Source: Sphingomonas cannabina (GTDB lineage Bacteria > Pseudomonadota > Alphaproteobacteria > Sphingomonadales > Sphingomonadaceae). Taken from it: DNA of 64,000 bases. Shown in pieces: positions 28,366-35,880 of the stretch. The first letter of the stretch is position 1; each line of letters opens with the position of its first letter. The notes beneath the pieces were generated by a model, which made no database searches, was not told where the DNA came from, and saw only the letters and a program-made list of their open reading frames with translations. The translations under genes and the position numbers were made by a program. Location: the NCBI RefSeq assembly GCF_021391395.1, contig NZ_CP090059.1, positions 2,775,001-2,839,000 on the forward strand, written 5' to 3'.

Positions 28366-29700
28366 ATGCTTCCGGGAGTGCGGCGGCGCCGCACTCCCCT
28401 CTGCCTCGCCATCGCGATTGCTGCCTTCTTCGCCGGCCAGGCGACCGCCGCGGCACCGGCAGGACAAAGGACCGCGCGCTCCGCCCGCGTCCCGGCCATA
28501 TCCGACGCGATCGTGTCAGCCATTCGGGAGGAAGCCAATGGCTCGCTCAAGCGCTTCTACGCCAGCCGCGGCTTCCGGCCGCTATGGGCGCCGGACGGCC
28601 GGTTCGGACGCGCCACTGACACGCTGATCGGCTATCTGAACTCGGCCGAGCTCGACGGGCTCGAGCCTTCATCCTACGATGTCGGTGAGCTCCGCGATCT
28701 CGTCGGCCAGGCGCGCAGCGGCGACCCGCGGGCGGTCGCTCGCGCCGAGCTCGCGCTCTCGGAAGCCTTCGCGCGCTACGTCCAGGACCAGCGCCGACCG
28801 CGCGACGTCGGCATGATCTATGCGGACCGCAAGCTGAAGCCGAAAAAGCTCCGCACCGAGACGGTCCTACGCGCCGCCGCCTTCCCCAAGTCGTTCGGCG
28901 ACTATGTCGCCGACATGGGCTGGATGAGCGACCAGTACGTCCGCCTGCGCGCACTGGCGGCGCGGGCCCGCAAGGTCGGCGCATCCGAGCAGGAAATGGA
29001 ACGCCTGCGCCTTAATCTCGATCGCGCACGGCTGCTTCCGGGTCCCTGGACCCGCCATGTCGTCGTCGATGCCTCCTCCGGCCGGCTCTGGTATTATGAG
29101 GCGGGAAAGCAGGTCGGGACGATGCGCGTCGTTGTCGGCGCACGCGAGACGCAGACACCGATGCTCGCCGGCACGCTGCAATGGGCGATCCTCAATCCCT
29201 ATTGGAACGTGCCGACCTATCTCGCCCGCAACGACATCGCGCCCAAGGTGCTGGGCGGCCGCTCGCTCGCCTCGATGAAGATGGAGGCGCTGTCCGACTG
29301 GAGCGCCTCGCCGCGCACGCTCGATTCCAGGGCGATCGACTGGCACGCGGTGGCGGCCGGCGAAGAGGAAGTGCGCCTGCGCGAGCTGCCCGGCCCGGCC
29401 AATTCGATGGGGAAGGTCAAGTTCCTCTTCCCGAACAAGGAGGGGATCTATCTGCACGACACGCCCAAGCGCGACCTGCTGCGCAAGGACGACCGCCATT
29501 TCAGCAACGGCTGCATCCGGCTGGAGAATGCGGCGGAACTCGGCCGCTGGCTGCTCCAGAAGCCGCTCGGGACGGCGAAGACGCCGGAACAGGCGGTGCC
29601 GCTTCCGGTGCCGACCCCGGTTTACCTGACCTACATCACCGCGACCGCGACGGACGCGGGCCTGGCCTTTCGCAACGACGTGTACGGGCGGGATGGCTGA
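28366..29700 (+). CDS. L,D-transpeptidase (YcbB/LdtD-like)
   Basis: Periplasmic enzyme that makes 3-3 cross-links in peptidoglycan. The 444-residue protein has a basic signal-anchor (residues 1-30), a helical scaffold region (about 45-220), and a YkuD catalytic domain (about 228-400). The catalytic signature is complete: H364 in YLHDTP and the cysteine in FSNGCIRLEN (S380-N-G-C383-I-R385). NPYWNVP is also conserved in this family. The start at 28366 gives the signal peptide and follows GGAGAACGGGG. Together with the small lipoprotein before it, it forms a two-gene unit. Confidence 0.94.
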   Translation: MLPGVRRRRTPLCLAIAIAAFFAGQATAAAPAGQRTARSARVPAISDAIVSAIREEANGSLKRFYASRGFRPLWAPDGRFGRATDTLIGYLNSAELDGLEPSSYDVGELRDLVGQARSGDPRAVARAELALSEAFARYVQDQRRPRDVGMIYADRKLKPKKLRTETVLRAAAFPKSFGDYVADMGWMSDQYVRLRALAARARKVGASEQEMERLRLNLDRARLLPGPWTRHVVVDASSGRLWYYEAGKQVGTMRVVVGARETQTPMLAGTLQWAILNPYWNVPTYLARNDIAPKVLGGRSLASMKMEALSDWSASPRTLDSRAIDWHAVAAGEEEVRLRELPGPANSMGKVKFLFPNKEGIYLHDTPKRDLLRKDDRHFSNGCIRLENAAELGRWLLQKPLGTAKTPEQAVPLPVPTPVYLTYITATATDAGLAFRNDVYGRDG

Positions 29701-29707
29701 AGGGCGA

Positions 29708-29784
<77 letters not shown>

Positions 29785-29833
29785 GCTGGAGAGGCTGGTA
29801 GTAGGCGCGCCGCCAAGGGTCAATCGCATGCGC

Positions 29834-30265
29834 TCAGTTGAGCGTCTCGGGCGGGACCACCGGCACCAGCAGCGGCGCCACCGGCACGCCTTCCTCTACC
29901 AGCGCCCTCGCCTGGTCGGGAGTCGCCTGGCCGTGGATCGGCCCGGCCGGCTCGTCGCCGAGATGCATCGCGCGCGCCTTGTCAGCGAAGGCCATGCCGA
30001 CCCATTGCGAGGTCTTGAGCGCCTCCGCCTGCTCGGCCGCGATGGCCGCCAGCGCCGCCTTCACCGCCTCCGGCGTCGGCCGGGCGTCGCGGCGATTGCC
30101 CTTGGACGCGACGTTGGGCGCCATTACCGCCTTCGCTACGTCGCTGACGCCGCACATCGGACAGGCAATCAGCGATCCTGCGCGCTGCTCCTCATAGGCC
30201 GTGCTGGAGGCGAACCACGCCTCGAACACATGGCCGCTGGCGCATTTGAGGTCGAACGCGATCAT
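29834..30265 (-). CDS. DUF1178-family protein
   Basis: A 143-residue protein beginning MIAFDLKCASGHVFEAWF, with a zinc-ribbon-like set of cysteines (Cys8, Cys35 and Cys38 in IACPMCG) and the conserved QWVGMAFADKARAMHLGDEPAGPIHGQAT near the C terminus. Function is unknown. It is the last gene of comF-grxC-nit-DUF1178, and its ATG overlaps the end of the nitrilase gene by four bases, so it is translationally coupled. Confidence 0.92.
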   Translation of the reverse strand: MIAFDLKCASGHVFEAWFASSTAYEEQRAGSLIACPMCGVSDVAKAVMAPNVASKGNRRDARPTPEAVKAALAAIAAEQAEALKTSQWVGMAFADKARAMHLGDEPAGPIHGQATPDQARALVEEGVPVAPLLVPVVPPETLN

Positions 30266-31086
30266 CGCGCCGCCTCCACCGGAGGAATCGCGCGGCGATG
30301 CGCGAGCACCGGGATGCGCGCGCGGGTGTCGGCCACACGCGCCGGATCGATCTCGGCAAAGCCCAGTCCCGCCTCGCTCCCCATGTCGAGCAACACACCG
30401 CCCCAGGGATCGATCACCAGCGAATGGCCATAGGTGGCGCGGCCGTCGTCGTGATTGCCGACCTGCGCCGCGGCGACCACGAAAGCGGCAGATTCGATAG
30501 CGCGCGCTCGGAGCAGCGTATGCCAGTGCGCCATACCCGTCGGCACCGTGAACGCCGCCGGCACCGCCAGGATCGTCGCCCCCGCCCCGCTCAGCGCCTG
30601 GAAGAGCGCGGGAAAGCGCAGGTCGTAGCAGATCGACAGGCCCAAGGTGCCGAGCGGCGTCTCCGCCGTCACCGCACGCTCGCCCGGCGCATAGGCGGCC
30701 GACTCGCGCCAGCTCTCGCCGGTGGGCAGATCGACGTCGAACAGATGGAGCTTGTCGTAGGTGGCGCGGATCGCGCCCGTATCGTCGATCACGAAGCTGC
30801 GGTTGGCGAAGCGCCCATCGTCCGCCAGCACCGCCAGCGAGCCGAGATGCACCCACAGCCCCTGCTCCGCCGCCGCGCCGCGCACCGCCGCCAGCACCGG
30901 ATCGTCCTCGGCGCGCACGACCGACTCCGCCGCCCGATCGCGGTCGCGATCGATCAGGTTGGACATCTCCGGCGTGAACAGCATCGCCGCGCCGGCCGCC
31001 TTCGCCTCGGCCACTGCCGATACGATGGTGCGCGCGTTCGCCGCGGGGTCGATCCCGCTGGTCATTTGGAGCAGGGCCGCCTTCAT
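30262..31086 (-). CDS. Carbon-nitrogen hydrolase (Nit1/Nit2-like, probable deaminated-glutathione amidase)
   Basis: A 274-residue nitrilase-superfamily amidase. The catalytic triad is visible: E40 in LFTPEMSN, K112 in YDKLHLFDVDLP and C153 in SICYDLRFP. The LHLFDVD and PAAFTVPTGMAHWHTLLRARAIE segments are those of Nit1-type enzymes, which hydrolyse deaminated glutathione, a metabolite-repair reaction; an omega-amidase role is the alternative. Its start overlaps the stop of grxC by four bases, which fits a glutathione-linked function. Confidence 0.92.
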   Translation of the reverse strand: MKAALLQMTSGIDPAANARTIVSAVAEAKAAGAAMLFTPEMSNLIDRDRDRAAESVVRAEDDPVLAAVRGAAAEQGLWVHLGSLAVLADDGRFANRSFVIDDTGAIRATYDKLHLFDVDLPTGESWRESAAYAPGERAVTAETPLGTLGLSICYDLRFPALFQALSGAGATILAVPAAFTVPTGMAHWHTLLRARAIESAAFVVAAAQVGNHDDGRATYGHSLVIDPWGGVLLDMGSEAGLGFAEIDPARVADTRARIPVLAHRRAIPPVEAAR

Positions 31087-31340
31087 GCCGCGAGCAACCG
31101 ATCCAGCGATCCCTCGCGATCGAGCGCGGCCAGATCGTCCGATCCGCCGACATGGCGCCCGTCGATGAAGACCTGCGGCACGGTGGTCCGCCCATCGGCG
31201 CGCTGGATCATCTCGGCGCGGCGGGGGCCGCCCATGGTGATGTCGAACTCCTCGTACGCCACGCCCTTCTCGCCGAGCAGCCGCTTGGCGCGCGTGCAGT
31301 AGGGACAGAATGCCTTGGTGTAGATTTCGACCTTCGCCAT
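31083..31340 (-). CDS. grxC: Glutaredoxin 3
   Basis: An 85-residue dithiol glutaredoxin. The redox motif CPYC is at residues 12-15, followed by the GSH-binding TVPQVFIDGRHVGGSDDL. It reduces protein disulfides and ribonucleotide reductase using glutathione. The start MAKVEIYTK at 31340 is that of the family; a longer frame upstream has no homologous sequence. It overlaps the amidase gene by four bases and follows comF by 34. Confidence 0.95.
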   Translation of the reverse strand: MAKVEIYTKAFCPYCTRAKRLLGEKGVAYEEFDITMGGPRRAEMIQRADGRTTVPQVFIDGRHVGGSDDLAALDREGSLDRLLAA

Positions 31341-31374
31341 GATGGCGGAGAGGTGTGGGCGGAAGCCCGTCTTG

Positions 31375-32112
31375 TCAATCATTTGCTTGGCGCTCGATCA
31401 CCCGCGCCCAGGCGAGCACCGTCACCCGCGCCGCACCGCCCTTGAGCAGGACGCGGGTACAGGCGGCCACTGTCGCGCCCGTGGTATAGACGTCATCGAC
31501 CAGCACGACATGCTTCTCGCTGAGCCGCTCCCCTGCCCCGTCGGCCAGCGCGAACGCTCCCGCGACTGCCTTCGCCCGCTGGCGCGGCCCCAGTCCGCGC
31601 AATACCGGCGTCGCCTTGGCGCGCAGCAGCAGCCGTGGCTCATGCGGGATGCCGCTCCCCTTCGCCAGCCCGCCGGCGATCAGCGCCGCCTGGTTGTATC
31701 CGCGCGACCACAGCCGCCAGCGATGGAGCGGCACCGGCACGATCAGCTGCGCATCACCGGGCAGCAGCCGCGCCATCTGCCGCGCCGCCGTCTCGGCAAA
31801 GGCGCTGCGCCCGCCATATTTGAGCCGCAGCGCCACCGTCTTGGCGATCTCGCCATAAGCCACCGCGGCGCGGGCGCCGGCATAAGGCGGCGGATCGGCC
31901 AGGCAGGCGCCGCACAGCGCCTCCTCGCCGCGATCGAACTCGAACGGCAGCGCGCAGCCCGCGCACCACGGCGGTCCCAGGAAATCGAACGACGCCCAGC
32001 AGGCGGCGCAGAAGCGGTGGTCCGCTTCGACCACGGCACCACACCCTGGACAACGCGGCGGCAGCGCCAGCGCGGCGACGAGGGCGAGCGGCCGGGCGAC
32101 ATTCGCGATCAC
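31375..32112 (-). CDS. comF: ComF-family phosphoribosyltransferase-like protein
   Basis: A 245-residue protein with an N-terminal zinc-ribbon formed by CPGC, CAAC, CAGC and CGAC pairs (about residues 20-75) and a C-terminal type I PRTase domain with VVLVDDVYTTGATV. ComF is needed for uptake of transforming DNA in competent bacteria and acts with the PriA/DprA pathway on incoming single strands. The start is GTG at 32112, as it gives the family N terminus (ANVARPLALVAALALPPRCPGC). It heads the comF-grxC-nit-DUF1178 run and is divergent from the methyltransferase by 42 bases. Confidence 0.9.
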   Translation of the reverse strand: MIANVARPLALVAALALPPRCPGCGAVVEADHRFCAACWASFDFLGPPWCAGCALPFEFDRGEEALCGACLADPPPYAGARAAVAYGEIAKTVALRLKYGGRSAFAETAARQMARLLPGDAQLIVPVPLHRWRLWSRGYNQAALIAGGLAKGSGIPHEPRLLLRAKATPVLRGLGPRQRAKAVAGAFALADGAGERLSEKHVVLVDDVYTTGATVAACTRVLLKGGAARVTVLAWARVIERQAND

Positions 32113-32154
32113 GCCCCCTTGTCGCCGCCCGCGCGCCGCCGCACAAGCGCCGGC

Positions 32155-32967
32155 GTGGACACGCCCGAAATCTTCGACCGCCGCCTCCGCCGCCTGCGCC
32201 GCGACCGTGCTGCGCGGGGCTATGACGGCTTCCTGCGCGACTTCATGCTCGAGGGGATCGTCGACCGGCTGGGGGCGGTGACGCGCAGCTTCGGCGAAGT
32301 GCTCGACCTGGGTGCGGCCGATCACAGCTTCGCCCTGCCTGGCGCCCGCGTCGTCCGCTGCGATCCCGGTGCGCTGTTTGCCCGCGGCGGCGTGCAGGCC
32401 GACGAGGATCGCCTCCCCTTCGCCGACGCGAGCTTCGACCTCGTCGTCTCGGCCGGCGTGCTCGACCAGGTCAACGATCTGCCTGGCGCGCTCGCGCTGA
32501 TCCGGCGCGTGCTGCGGCCGGACGGGCTGTTCCTCGGCGCCTTCGCCGGCGCCGGCAGCCTCGCCACCTTGCGCGCGGTGCTGCGCGAGGCCGAGCCCGG
32601 CGTCGCCCGGCTCCACCCGCAGATCGACGTGCGCTCGGCCGGCGACCTGCTCGTCCGCGCCGGCTTCGCGCTGCCGGTCGCCGATACCGAGCGGCTCGAC
32701 GTTCGCTACGCCAGCATCTTCAAGCTGTTCGCCGACCTGCGCGCGACGGCCTCCACCAACCTGCTCGTCGACCGCACGCCCCTCACCCGGGAGACGCTTG
32801 CCCGCGCCGCTCAGGTGTTCATGGACCGCGCCGATCCCGACGGCCGCACGCCCGAGCGCTTCGAAATCGTGTTCCTGACCGGCTGGGCGCCCGATCCCTC
32901 GCAACCCAAGCCCGCCCGCCGCGGCAGCGCAACTGCCAGCCTCGCCGCAGCACTTCGTTCCAACTAG
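32155..32967 (+). CDS. SAM-dependent methyltransferase-fold protein (NDUFAF5/BioC-like)
   Basis: A 270-residue class I methyltransferase-fold protein. It has motif I (EVLDLGAAD), the DRLPFADASFDLVVSAGVLDQVNDLPGALALIRRVLRPDGLFLGAFAG post-motif region, and the N-terminal EIFDRRLRRLRRDRAA shared with NDUFAF5-type complex I assembly factors. NDUFAF5 hydroxylates an arginine of a complex I subunit; a matching role in this bacterium's NADH dehydrogenase is inference. The start is GTG at 32155. It is divergent from comF and converges with mutT eight bases away. Confidence 0.85.
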   Translation: MDTPEIFDRRLRRLRRDRAARGYDGFLRDFMLEGIVDRLGAVTRSFGEVLDLGAADHSFALPGARVVRCDPGALFARGGVQADEDRLPFADASFDLVVSAGVLDQVNDLPGALALIRRVLRPDGLFLGAFAGAGSLATLRAVLREAEPGVARLHPQIDVRSAGDLLVRAGFALPVADTERLDVRYASIFKLFADLRATASTNLLVDRTPLTRETLARAAQVFMDRADPDGRTPERFEIVFLTGWAPDPSQPKPARRGSATASLAAALRSN

Positions 32968-32975
32968 ACGCCAGA

Positions 32976-33389
32976 TCAGACAAGCGCGTCGAGCAGCCCG
33001 ATCAGCGGCTTGTCGGCGGGGGGCATCTCCAGCCGGTGCAACTCCACCGGCCGGACCCATTTGAGTGCGGCGGCATGTCGCGGCTCTGCCGTGCCCGACC
33101 ATTTTCGGCAGACGTAGAGCAGCAGCAGGAGATGCTTTTCCCCGAGAGGCTCGCTGGCAAAGGCGGCCGGGGCCAGGCAGGCCGCTTCCACGCCGATCCC
33201 CAGCTCCTCGGCGAGCTCGCGGATCAGCGCTCCTTCCGGCGTCTCACCCGGCTCGATCTTGCCGCCGGGGAATTCCCACAGGCCCGCCATCGGCTTGCCC
33301 GGTGGACGTTGCTGCACCAGCACGCGCCCGTCGGCATCGATCAGCGCCGCCGCCGCGACATGGAACAACTCCGCGCCCCCCAATGACAC
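32976..33389 (-). CDS. mutT: MutT-type Nudix hydrolase (8-oxo-dGTP diphosphatase)
   Basis: A 137-residue Nudix enzyme. The Nudix box GX5EX7REUXEEXGU is exact at residues 43-65, with G43, E49, R57-E58, E61-E62 and G64. It removes oxidised GTP from the nucleotide pool to prevent A-to-C transversions; the ELFHVAAAALID start and GLWEFPGGK are typical of MutT itself. It is convergent with the methyltransferase and divergent from the first pilin gene. Confidence 0.93.
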   Translation of the reverse strand: MSLGGAELFHVAAAALIDADGRVLVQQRPPGKPMAGLWEFPGGKIEPGETPEGALIRELAEELGIGVEAACLAPAAFASEPLGEKHLLLLLYVCRKWSGTAEPRHAAALKWVRPVELHRLEMPPADKPLIGLLDALV

Positions 33390-33444
33390 TTCGTTAATCC
33401 TCCGCCTTTAGCTTCACGGGCGATCGACCGGAGACCGATCGCGA

Positions 33445-33630
33445 ATGCGCATCATCATGACCGCCCTGCGCCGGCTCGTCGGCGACCGCAAGGCCGCGAC
33501 GGCCGTCGAATATGGCCTGATCCTGGCGTTCATCGTCATCGCGATGATCGTCGCCCTGCGTGCCATGGCCGATGCGACCACCGGCATGTGGGGCATGGTA
33601 TCGGATACCGTTTCCTCCGTCATGGGCTGA
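33445..33630 (+). CDS. Flp-type IVb pilin (first copy)
   Basis: A 61-residue Flp pilin: a short basic leader (MRIIMTALRRLVGDRKA) and then ATAVEYGLILAFIVIAMIVAL, the hydrophobic assembly helix with the conserved Glu-Tyr. In Flp prepilins the peptidase cuts before this segment, normally after Gly; here the preceding residue is Ala, unlike the second copy. The C terminus (WGMVSDTVSSVMG) is also less canonical. It may be a minor pilin. No tad/cpa assembly genes are in the window. Confidence 0.88.
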   Translation: MRIIMTALRRLVGDRKAATAVEYGLILAFIVIAMIVALRAMADATTGMWGMVSDTVSSVMG

Positions 33631-33702
33631 CGCAGCAAAACTCTCCGACGCCTTAAACCTTTCTCAACCTCCCGCCCCCTAATCTGCGACCGCTGTCCAG
33701 GG

Positions 33703-33725
33703 GTCACCCGGGGCGGCCGGGTGAC
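33703..33725 (+). promoter_or_regulatory. Leader hairpin before the second pilin gene
   Basis: GTCACCCGG (33703-33711) pairs perfectly with CCGGGTGAC (33717-33725) around a five-base loop. It lies 26 bases upstream of the second pilin ATG and has no T-run. A 5' stabilising hairpin of an abundant pilin mRNA, or a weak terminator of the first pilin gene, are both possible. Confidence 0.45.
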
Positions 33726-33751
33726 TGAAGCTTCCAATTGGGGAAACCGAC

Positions 33752-33925
33752 ATGCAGAAGATTCGCAACTTCCTGAAGAATCGCAAGGGCGCGACCGCCA
33801 TCGAGTACGGTCTGATCGCCGCGCTCATCGCCGTTGCCGCGATCGCCGCGATGCAGGGTCTGGGCAACTCGCTCAGCAAGACCTTCAACAATGTTTCGGG
33901 TCAGATGAACGCCAAGACCGGCTAA
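33752..33925 (+). CDS. flp: Flp-type IVb major pilin (second copy)
   Basis: A 57-residue protein reading MQKIRNFLKNRKG then ATAIEYGLIAALIAVAAIAAM and a short C terminus ending NAKTG. The Gly/Ala junction before T-A-I-E-Y-G-L-I is the standard Flp prepilin-peptidase site, and the whole is close to Caulobacter PilA. It forms the thin adhesive Flp/Tad pilus. A leader hairpin precedes it and a very strong terminator follows, both consistent with high, monocistronic expression. It lies 121 bases after the first copy. Confidence 0.93.
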   Translation: MQKIRNFLKNRKGATAIEYGLIAALIAVAAIAAMQGLGNSLSKTFNNVSGQMNAKTG

Positions 33926-33947
33926 TCTAAGGCCTACATCCAAGGAA

Positions 33948-33984
33948 AAGGGCAGTGGAGTTCCGGCTCCACTGCCCTTCTTTT
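33948..33984 (+). terminator. Rho-independent terminator of the major pilin gene
   Basis: AAGGGCAGTGGAG (33948-33960) pairs perfectly with CTCCACTGCCCTT (33967-33979) around a TTCCGG loop, followed by CTTTT. A 13-bp stem with a T-rich tail is a very strong intrinsic terminator. On the other strand it may also stop accA transcription. Confidence 0.93.
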
Positions 33985-34012
33985 GCTATTCGACAGATAA
34001 TCGCGGTCGACC

Positions 34013-34960
34013 CTAAAACCGGCCGATCTTAAGGAACTTCGTGCGCCGCGCCGCGCGCACCGCCGTCGGCTCCTGCCCGTCGAGCGCCGTCAGTTCCTCC
34101 CACAGCGCATCCCCCAACGAGGCAATCGCCGCCGCCGGATCGCGGTGTGCGCCGCCAAGCGGCTCGGGGACGATACGGTCGATCACACCCAGCGCCTTCA
34201 GGTCCTGCGCCGTGACCTTCATCGCCTCCGCCGCCTCGGCCGCCTTGTCCGCCGTACGCCATAGGATCGACGCGCAGCCCTCCGGTGAGATCACCGAATA
34301 GACCGCGTGCTCGAACATCAGTACGCTGTTGCCCGTCGCCAGCGCCACTGCGCCGCCCGAGCCGCCCTCGCCCACCACCGCGGCGATCAGCGGCACGCCC
34401 AGCTCGAGACACGCCTCGGTCGAACGCGCGATCGCTTCCGCCTGGCCGCGCTCCTCCGCCTGCACGCCGGGGAAGGCGCCCGAGGTATCGACCAGGGTCA
34501 GCACCGGTAGGCCGAAACGGTCGGCGAGCTTCATCAGCCGGATCGCCTTGCGATAGCCCTCGGGCTTGCCCATGCCGAAATTGTGCTTGAGGCGGCTCGC
34601 GGTGTCGTCGCCCTTTTCGTGGCCGATCACCATCACCTTGCGGCCGCGGAACATGCCGAGCCCGCCGATGATCGCCTGATCGTCGGCAAAGGCACGGTCG
34701 CCGGCGAGCGGCATGAAATCATCGACCAGCGCGGCGATGTAATGCTTGTAGTGCGGCCGGTCGGGATGGCGCGCGACCTGCGTCTTCTGCCAGGGCGTCA
34801 GCCGCGCATAGGTGTCGCGCAGCAGCTTGTCCGACTTGGCCTGCAGCTTGGCGATCTCGGCATCGATGTCGATGCTGCTGTCCGCCGCGCTCTCGCGCAG
34901 CTCGTCGATCCGGCCCTGCAGCTCGGCGATCGGTTTCTCGAAGTCCAGGAAGTTTGCCAT
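34013..34960 (-). CDS. accA: Acetyl-CoA carboxylase carboxyltransferase subunit alpha
   Basis: Alpha subunit of the carboxyltransferase that makes malonyl-CoA, the committed step of fatty-acid synthesis. The 315-residue length is exact for AccA. It begins [19 protein letters not shown], carries [11 protein letters not shown], the [15 protein letters not shown] and [38 protein letters not shown] segments, and the oxyanion loop [11 protein letters not shown]. It lies 14 bases after xerD on the same strand. Confidence 0.97.
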   Translation of the reverse strand: MANFLDFEKPIAELQGRIDELRESAADSSIDIDAEIAKLQAKSDKLLRDTYARLTPWQKTQVARHPDRPHYKHYIAALVDDFMPLAGDRAFADDQAIIGGLGMFRGRKVMVIGHEKGDDTASRLKHNFGMGKPEGYRKAIRLMKLADRFGLPVLTLVDTSGAFPGVQAEERGQAEAIARSTEACLELGVPLIAAVVGEGGSGGAVALATGNSVLMFEHAVYSVISPEGCASILWRTADKAAEAAEAMKVTAQDLKALGVIDRIVPEPLGGAHRDPAAAIASLGDALWEELTALDGQEPTAVRAARRTKFLKIGRF

Positions 34961-34974
34961 GAGCGCGCCTGCGG

Positions 34975-35880
34975 TTAGGCCCGGCGGAGCGGCACGTCAA
35001 CGAGCGGATGGCGCTGGTTGACCAGCTCGACGAGCCGCCGGCTGTCGACATGGGTGTAGATCTCGGTGGTGGCGATGCTCGCATGGCCCAGCATCGCCTG
35101 CAGCGCGCGCAGGTCCGCGCCGCCCTCCAGCAGGTGCGTGGCGAAGGCGTGGCGCAGCACGTGGGGGCTCACCCGCTCGGGCGGAATGCCGGCCTCCGCC
35201 GCCAGTCCCTTGACGATCTGGTAGAGCCTGACCCGCGAGAGATGCTTTTTGCCCGACGGGAACAGCCACGCGCGATCGCTCGCGACATGGTCCCGCCACA
35301 CCGCCACGGCGGCGCGCGCGCGATCGGAGATCGGCACCAGCCGCTCGCGTCCTCCCTTGCCGCGCAGGATTAGATAGGGCCGGTCGGGCTGCACCGCGTT
35401 GCGCGGCAGCGACACCAGCTCGCTCGCGCGCAGCCCCGATCCGTAGAGCAGCTCGACCAGCGCGGCGAGCCTCAGGTCGTTGGGATCGGCCGGCACCCGC
35501 GCGATCCGTGCCTCGACCGCGGCGAACATCGCATCGACATCGGCGGTCGACAGCACCTTGGGCAGCGGCCGCGCGGTTCCCGGGCGGGGCAGCGCGGCGC
35601 CGGGGTCGTCGCTCCTGAGGCCCTCATCGGCCAGGAAAGCGAAGAAGCGCCGGAGCGCCGCCGACTTGCGCGCCACGGTCGACCGCGCCAGCTCCGCCCA
35701 GCCGCCCGCGAGCCGCTGCAACGCCTCCGCGTCGGCGGAGCCGAGCCGTCCGCCCAGCACTTCCGATGCCAGCATCAGGTCGCTGCGATAGGCGGCGATG
35801 GTATTCCCCGCCGCCCCGGCCTCCGCCGCCAGCATCTCGAGGAAGCGCTCGACCAGCGCCCGATCCTCACCGGCAGGCAT
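34975..35880 (-). CDS. xerD: Tyrosine recombinase XerD
   Basis: A 301-residue site-specific recombinase that with XerC resolves chromosome dimers at dif. The N-terminal SAM-like core-binding domain (to about residue 100) is followed by the catalytic domain with the complete set R151, K175, H240, R243, H266 and nucleophile Y275. Length, and position between a conserved exported protein and accA, fit the housekeeping XerD and not a mobile-element integrase. Its start overlaps the upstream gene's stop by one base (TGATG). Confidence 0.93.
   Translation of the reverse strand: MPAGEDRALVERFLEMLAAEAGAAGNTIAAYRSDLMLASEVLGGRLGSADAEALQRLAGGWAELARSTVARKSAALRRFFAFLADEGLRSDDPGAALPRPGTARPLPKVLSTADVDAMFAAVEARIARVPADPNDLRLAALVELLYGSGLRASELVSLPRNAVQPDRPYLILRGKGGRERLVPISDRARAAVAVWRDHVASDRAWLFPSGKKHLSRVRLYQIVKGLAAEAGIPPERVSPHVLRHAFATHLLEGGADLRALQAMLGHASIATTEIYTHVDSRRLVELVNQRHPLVDVPLRRA

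Noticed and set aside
34975..35880. The tyrosine recombinase as a mobile-element integrase.
   Set aside because: Length, catalytic spacing and neighbours (accA, exported protein) are those of the housekeeping XerD.
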